NCBI GenBank assembly: GCA_031275525.1
Contig: JAISOP010000315.1
Coordinates: forward strand, 1 to 10,094
From: Tannerella sp.
Lineage (GTDB): Bacteria; Bacteroidota; Bacteroidia; Bacteroidales; Tannerellaceae
Reading direction: 5' to 3'
DNA length: 10,094 nucleotides
Made by a program: the position numbers and the translations under genes. Under the pieces are notes generated by a model. That model was given only the letters and a program-made list of their open reading frames with translations, was not told the origin of the DNA and searched no databases. Below are positions 7,117 to 10,094 of the stretch, in pieces (position 1 is the stretch's first letter; every line of letters starts with the position of its first letter).

Positions 7117-7156
7117 CAGAAAAAAATAGAAATAGAAACAGTTGTTTAATAAAAGT

Positions 7157-7222
7157 ATGAGCCGGTACATCTATATGAAATCCGCAGAGACAGGCCTGAC
7201 CTTTTCGGGCCTGCCTCCGTAA
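7157..7222 (+). CDS. Possible 21-codon leader ORF
   Basis: A short ORF begins MSRYIYMKSAETGL and ends FSGLPP before TAA (7220-7222). It starts about 35 nt after the predicted transcription start and follows an AT-rich stretch (TTGTTTAATAAAAGT) like other starts in this window. An internal ATG lies at 7175. Its second half overlaps a stem formed by CAGGCC (7191-7196) and GGCCTG (7208-7213), so translation could affect folding of the leader. No known leader peptide is recognised, and it may be a chance ORF. Confidence 0.25.
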   Translation: MSRYIYMKSAETGLTFSGLPP

Positions 7223-7256
7223 GGGAAGCCGGGCGAACGGGGTGTGTCAAAAGCCT

Positions 7257-7281
7257 GTCATCCCGCGCTTGACGCGGACAT
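7257..7281. repeat. REP-like hairpin, diverged relative of the element at 51-75
   Basis: Arms CCGCG (7263-7267) and CGCGG (7273-7277) enclose the loop CTTGA. Read on the minus strand the element has GTCAAG at its centre and ends in ATGAC, as does the copy at 51-75 on the plus strand: after GTCAAG, 8 of 11 bases agree. It lies inside the predicted SusC leader, so it would be transcribed as a small hairpin. Confidence 0.45.
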
Positions 7282-7319
7282 CTCCCCCGATTGTATTCTA
7301 ACTTAATATACTAACCAAA

Positions 7320-7377
7320 GCCGCCTTCGCGTGTCTGTCTCCGGAAAAAAACAGCGGGGAAGGCGGCAAAAAAAAAA
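7320..7377 (+). promoter_or_regulatory. Stem-loop with A-tract just before the SusC-like start
   Basis: GCCGCCTTC (7320-7328) pairs perfectly with GAAGGCGGC (7359-7367) around a 30-nt loop. Ten A residues (7368-7377) follow, and the start codon is at 7387. On the plus strand this is not a terminator, because the tract is A and not T. It places a strong stem only 19 nt before the ATG, next to the A-rich region that Bacteroidetes ribosomes favour, so a role in translation or mRNA stability is possible (inference). Confidence 0.45.
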
Positions 7378-7386
7378 TTATAACTT

Positions 7387-10094
7387 ATGATAAATACATT
7401 CATTACTTATTGGAGAAACAAAACCTTGTTTCTTCTTCGGAAAAGATTTTTTCCGGGCTTCGCGATGCTGTTGTTCTGTGCAACCGAAATGTACGCCACC
7501 GATATAAAAGGAACAGTCATAGATAAAGAAACGCAGGAGCCTGTTGCCGGCGCTACGGTAGCCGTTAAATCAACTGCGTCCGGCATAATCACCGATGCGG
7601 ACGGGCAATTTGTGCTGTCTACCGACGCCTCATTGCCGGTTACGCTTGAAATCAGCTTTCTGGGCTACAAGCCGCAGATCGTGGAGGTATACGACGCCGG
7701 CACCCCGCTATTGATATCATTAGTCGGTTCTACGGTCTATCTGGACGAGGTGGTCGTGACGGCCCTGGGCATAAGTCGCGAAAAGAAATCGCTGGGTTAT
7801 GCTACGCAGGAAATCAAAGGAAGCGCCCTGGAGGCGAACAGGGAGACGAACCTTATCAATGCGCTGGCCGGGAAACTGGCCGGTGTGCGAACGACTAATT
7901 CGCAGGGCGATATGGGGTCGTCGCGCATTGTGATACGCGGCGAGACCTCCATCGCCGGCAACAACCAGCCGCTGTTTATCGTAGATGGCGTGCCGGTAGA
8001 CAACTCGCAGCTGTATCCTGCTTCCACTGCCGGAGGTAACCAGTCGCGCGATTTCAGGAACACCATAGCCGACCTCAATTCCGAAGATATTGCATCCATA
8101 AACGTACTGAAAGGCCCTAACGCTGCCGCTTTATACGGATCGCGTGCAGCCCACGGCGTGGTGCTCATCACCACCAAATCGGGCAAAGGGCAAAAAGGAC
8201 TGGGCGTATCGGTCAATACCGGCCTGACGTTTGCTACCATAGCCACGTTAGCGGAGTTTCAAAACGAATACGGACAAGGTTCGAATGGGGAATTTAGCTA
8301 TGTAGACGGAAAAGGCGGGGGCGTGAACGACGGCTACGATGAAAGTTGGGGTCCGCGTCTGGACGGACGGCTGATACCGCAGTTTCATTCCAGCGGCGTG
8401 CCCGTGCCCTGGGTAGCGCATCCCGATAATGTGCGCGATTTCTTTGAAACGGGTATCACACAAGACTACGGTATCGCTATCGCTAACTCGAACGACACAT
8501 ACAATTTCCGTTTGGGCGTAAACTATCAAGACCAGAAAGGTACTGTTCCCAATACGAAAATTAAAAAGACCAACCTCACGTTCAGCGCCGACTACCAATT
8601 GACAAAACGGATTAACGTGGGGGCAAACATGAACTATATTATTACCGATGCGCCCAACCTGCCGGGCGGCTCTTACGGTCAGCGCGCCGCCGGCGTGATG
8701 TTGCAGTTCCTCTGGTTTGGCCGGCAGGTGGACATGGCGGAGCTGAAAAAGGACTGGAATCGCAACTGGAACGACAGCTACTACAGCAATCCCTACTGGC
8801 GCGCCTATTACAATACGGTAGAACAGGACCGCAACCGGATTATCGGCGACGTGCATTTTAGCGTAAACCTGTTAGAGGGGTTGGATTTTCGCTTCCGCTC
8901 GGGAACGGATTATTACAACGACCGCCGGAAGTATAAAATCAAAACCGGTACGAACGGCGTGCCCGACGGCTCATACACCGAAGACGCTTACACCGTCAGC
9001 GAGAATAACACGGAAGCTATCCTGAACTTTACGCGCAACCTCTCGGACGATTTCACGCTGGACGCTCTGGGCGGCTTTAATGTGCGGAACAATACGTATA
9101 CCAACAACTACCAAAAGGCTACCAAGCTGGCTGCGCCCGATCTGTTCACGCTTTCCAACTCCAAAGACCCGTTGGAATCGTCGAACTATTATAGCGCGCT
9201 CAGGGTGTATAGCCTTTTTGCCTCCGCGCAACTGGGCTACAAAAACTATGCGTTCCTCTACCTCACCGGACGCAACGACTGGTCGTCGACCCTGCCGCGA
9301 AGCAATCGCTCGTACTTCTACCCGTCGGCAACGGCAAGTCTGGTACTGTCGGAATTGTTGGGGCTGCGAAGCAGCGCGCTGAACTTTATAAAGCTGCGCG
9401 GAGGTTGGGCGGAAGTGGGAAGCGACGCCGACCCCTACCAGTTGGCTACCACCTATAACATCCGGACGGCTTTTAACGGAAACCCGATACAAACGTCTTC
9501 CAAGCAAAAAAACAACCCCGATATTCGTCCGGAAAAGACGCAATCCACCGAGCTGGGGCTTGAGCTGGGGCTGTTTAGTAACCGGGTGCAATTAGACGTT
9601 GCGTACTATAATACGAACAGCATTGACCAGATATTAAAAGTGCAAACCTCGTCGGCAAGCGGGTATGAATACCAACTGATCAATGCCGGTAAAATCAACA
9701 ATAGGGGCCTGGAAATACAACTGAACGTGGTGCCGGTAAAAGTCAGGGATTTTACATGGAATTTAGGGCTGAACTATGCTACCAACCTGAGCAAGGTGGT
9801 AGAACTGGATAAGGAAGGACTGCTCGAAAATTATGTGATCGGTACGCTGGGCGCACAGGTGGTGGCTGCCGTAGGCGAACGGTACGGCGCGCTCTATGGT
9901 ACTGCCTACAAGCGCGACGCCGCAGGCAATATCATTGTGGGCAATGACGGAAAACCCCAAATGGACCCGAACAACAAAGTGCTTGGACACTATACGCCCG
10001 ATTGGACGGGCGGACTGTCCAGCAGCTTTGCATATAAAAACGTTGAACTCTCGTTGCTCATCGATGCCAGCATCGGCGGAAGCATTTACTCCGG
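7387..10094 (+). CDS. SusC/RagA-family TonB-dependent outer-membrane transporter (partial, 3' end outside window)
   Basis: At least 902 residues are visible, and the frame is open to the window edge. The N-terminus (1-37) is a long signal peptide with basic residues and a hydrophobic FFPGFAMLLFCA core. Residues about 39-115 are a carboxypeptidase-regulatory-like domain (KGTVIDKETQEPVAGATV). A TonB-box segment VYLDEVVVTALG (117-128) follows, then the plug (about 130-265) with IVIRG (181-185), FIVDGVP (197-203) and LKGPNAAALYGSRAAHG (241-257). The remainder is beta-barrel, ending in LGHYTPDWTGGLSSSF and SIGGSIYS, a signature near the C-terminus of SusC proteins; about 100-150 residues are probably missing. 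It imports oligosaccharides or similar ligands with a SusD lipoprotein and TonB-ExbBD energy. SusD should lie downstream, outside the window. There is no N-terminal STN domain, so no direct FecR/sigma signalling is expected. The base composition is less GC-rich than the 1048-6648 genes. The ATG at 7387 is preferred over the internal Met27 because it gives a complete signal peptide. Confidence 0.95.
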   Translation, partial: MINTFITYWRNKTLFLLRKRFFPGFAMLLFCATEMYATDIKGTVIDKETQEPVAGATVAVKSTASGIITDADGQFVLSTDASLPVTLEISFLGYKPQIVEVYDAGTPLLISLVGSTVYLDEVVVTALGISREKKSLGYATQEIKGSALEANRETNLINALAGKLAGVRTTNSQGDMGSSRIVIRGETSIAGNNQPLFIVDGVPVDNSQLYPASTAGGNQSRDFRNTIADLNSEDIASINVLKGPNAAALYGSRAAHGVVLITTKSGKGQKGLGVSVNTGLTFATIATLAEFQNEYGQGSNGEFSYVDGKGGGVNDGYDESWGPRLDGRLIPQFHSSGVPVPWVAHPDNVRDFFETGITQDYGIAIANSNDTYNFRLGVNYQDQKGTVPNTKIKKTNLTFSADYQLTKRINVGANMNYIITDAPNLPGGSYGQRAAGVMLQFLWFGRQVDMAELKKDWNRNWNDSYYSNPYWRAYYNTVEQDRNRIIGDVHFSVNLLEGLDFRFRSGTDYYNDRRKYKIKTGTNGVPDGSYTEDAYTVSENNTEAILNFTRNLSDDFTLDALGGFNVRNNTYTNNYQKATKLAAPDLFTLSNSKDPLESSNYYSALRVYSLFASAQLGYKNYAFLYLTGRNDWSSTLPRSNRSYFYPSATASLVLSELLGLRSSALNFIKLRGGWAEVGSDADPYQLATTYNIRTAFNGNPIQTSSKQKNNPDIRPEKTQSTELGLELGLFSNRVQLDVAYYNTNSIDQILKVQTSSASGYEYQLINAGKINNRGLEIQLNVVPVKVRDFTWNLGLNYATNLSKVVELDKEGLLENYVIGTLGAQVVAAVGERYGALYGTAYKRDAAGNIIVGNDGKPQMDPNNKVLGHYTPDWTGGLSSSFAYKNVELSLLIDASIGGSIYS

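Noticed and set aside
7320..7377. Intrinsic terminator before the SusC-like gene
   Set aside because: The stem is followed by A residues on the plus strand, and on the minus strand the T-run comes before the stem, so neither orientation fits a terminator.

Overview
The window looks like a chromosomal segment of a Bacteroidetes (probably Bacteroidales) bacterium. The evidence is a SusC/RagA-type TonB-dependent transporter at the right end, an exported glycosidase-like lipoprotein with a second exported glycosidase-like protein, perfect matches to the Bacteroidetes -7 promoter element (TAnnTTTG), A-rich instead of Shine-Dalgarno leaders before start codons, and two kinds of PD-(D/E)XK protein common in this phylum. 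I cannot assign a genus.

Layout. Positions 1-1047 hold no convincing gene. They contain an inverted pair of short REP-like hairpins (1-73), a clean tandem array of about 16 units of 21 bp (131-466) in which the palindrome GTCGAC recurs 13 times, a GC-rich stretch of small inverted repeats (about 500-640), and an AT-rich stretch ending in a promoter candidate at 998-1005. Positions 1048-6648 form one tightly packed plus-strand series: a five-bladed beta-propeller glycosidase-like lipoprotein (1048-2001), an (alpha/alpha)6-barrel glycosidase-like protein of the MGH1/GH63 type (2034-3674), an AAA-ATPase-like/PD-(D/E)XK protein (3687-5255), and a chimeric ORF (5242-6648) whose N-terminal half is a truncated SGNH/GDSL esterase and whose C-terminal half is a truncated Rpn/PD-(D/E)XK transposase-family protein. 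The chimera ends at a TGA, but the same frame continues to 6840 and encodes the usual charged tail of the Rpn family, so the gene looks damaged twice.

Positions 6841-7386 are intergenic. They hold an imperfect 14-bp stem (6951-6994), a perfect -7 element (7109-7116), and a leader of roughly 265 nt carrying a 21-codon ORF, a further REP-like hairpin and a stem close to the start codon. The SusC-like gene starts at 7387 and runs off the right edge; its SusD partner would be expected downstream.

How it fits together (inference): the two glycosidase-like genes and the SGNH remnant look like part of a polysaccharide-utilisation cluster: outer-membrane lipoprotein, exported glycosidase, de-esterifying enzyme. 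PD-(D/E)XK genes have become interleaved with it, one between enzymes and one merged into the esterase gene. Whether the SusC gene belongs to the same utilisation system is unclear, because it has its own promoter candidate and visibly lower GC.
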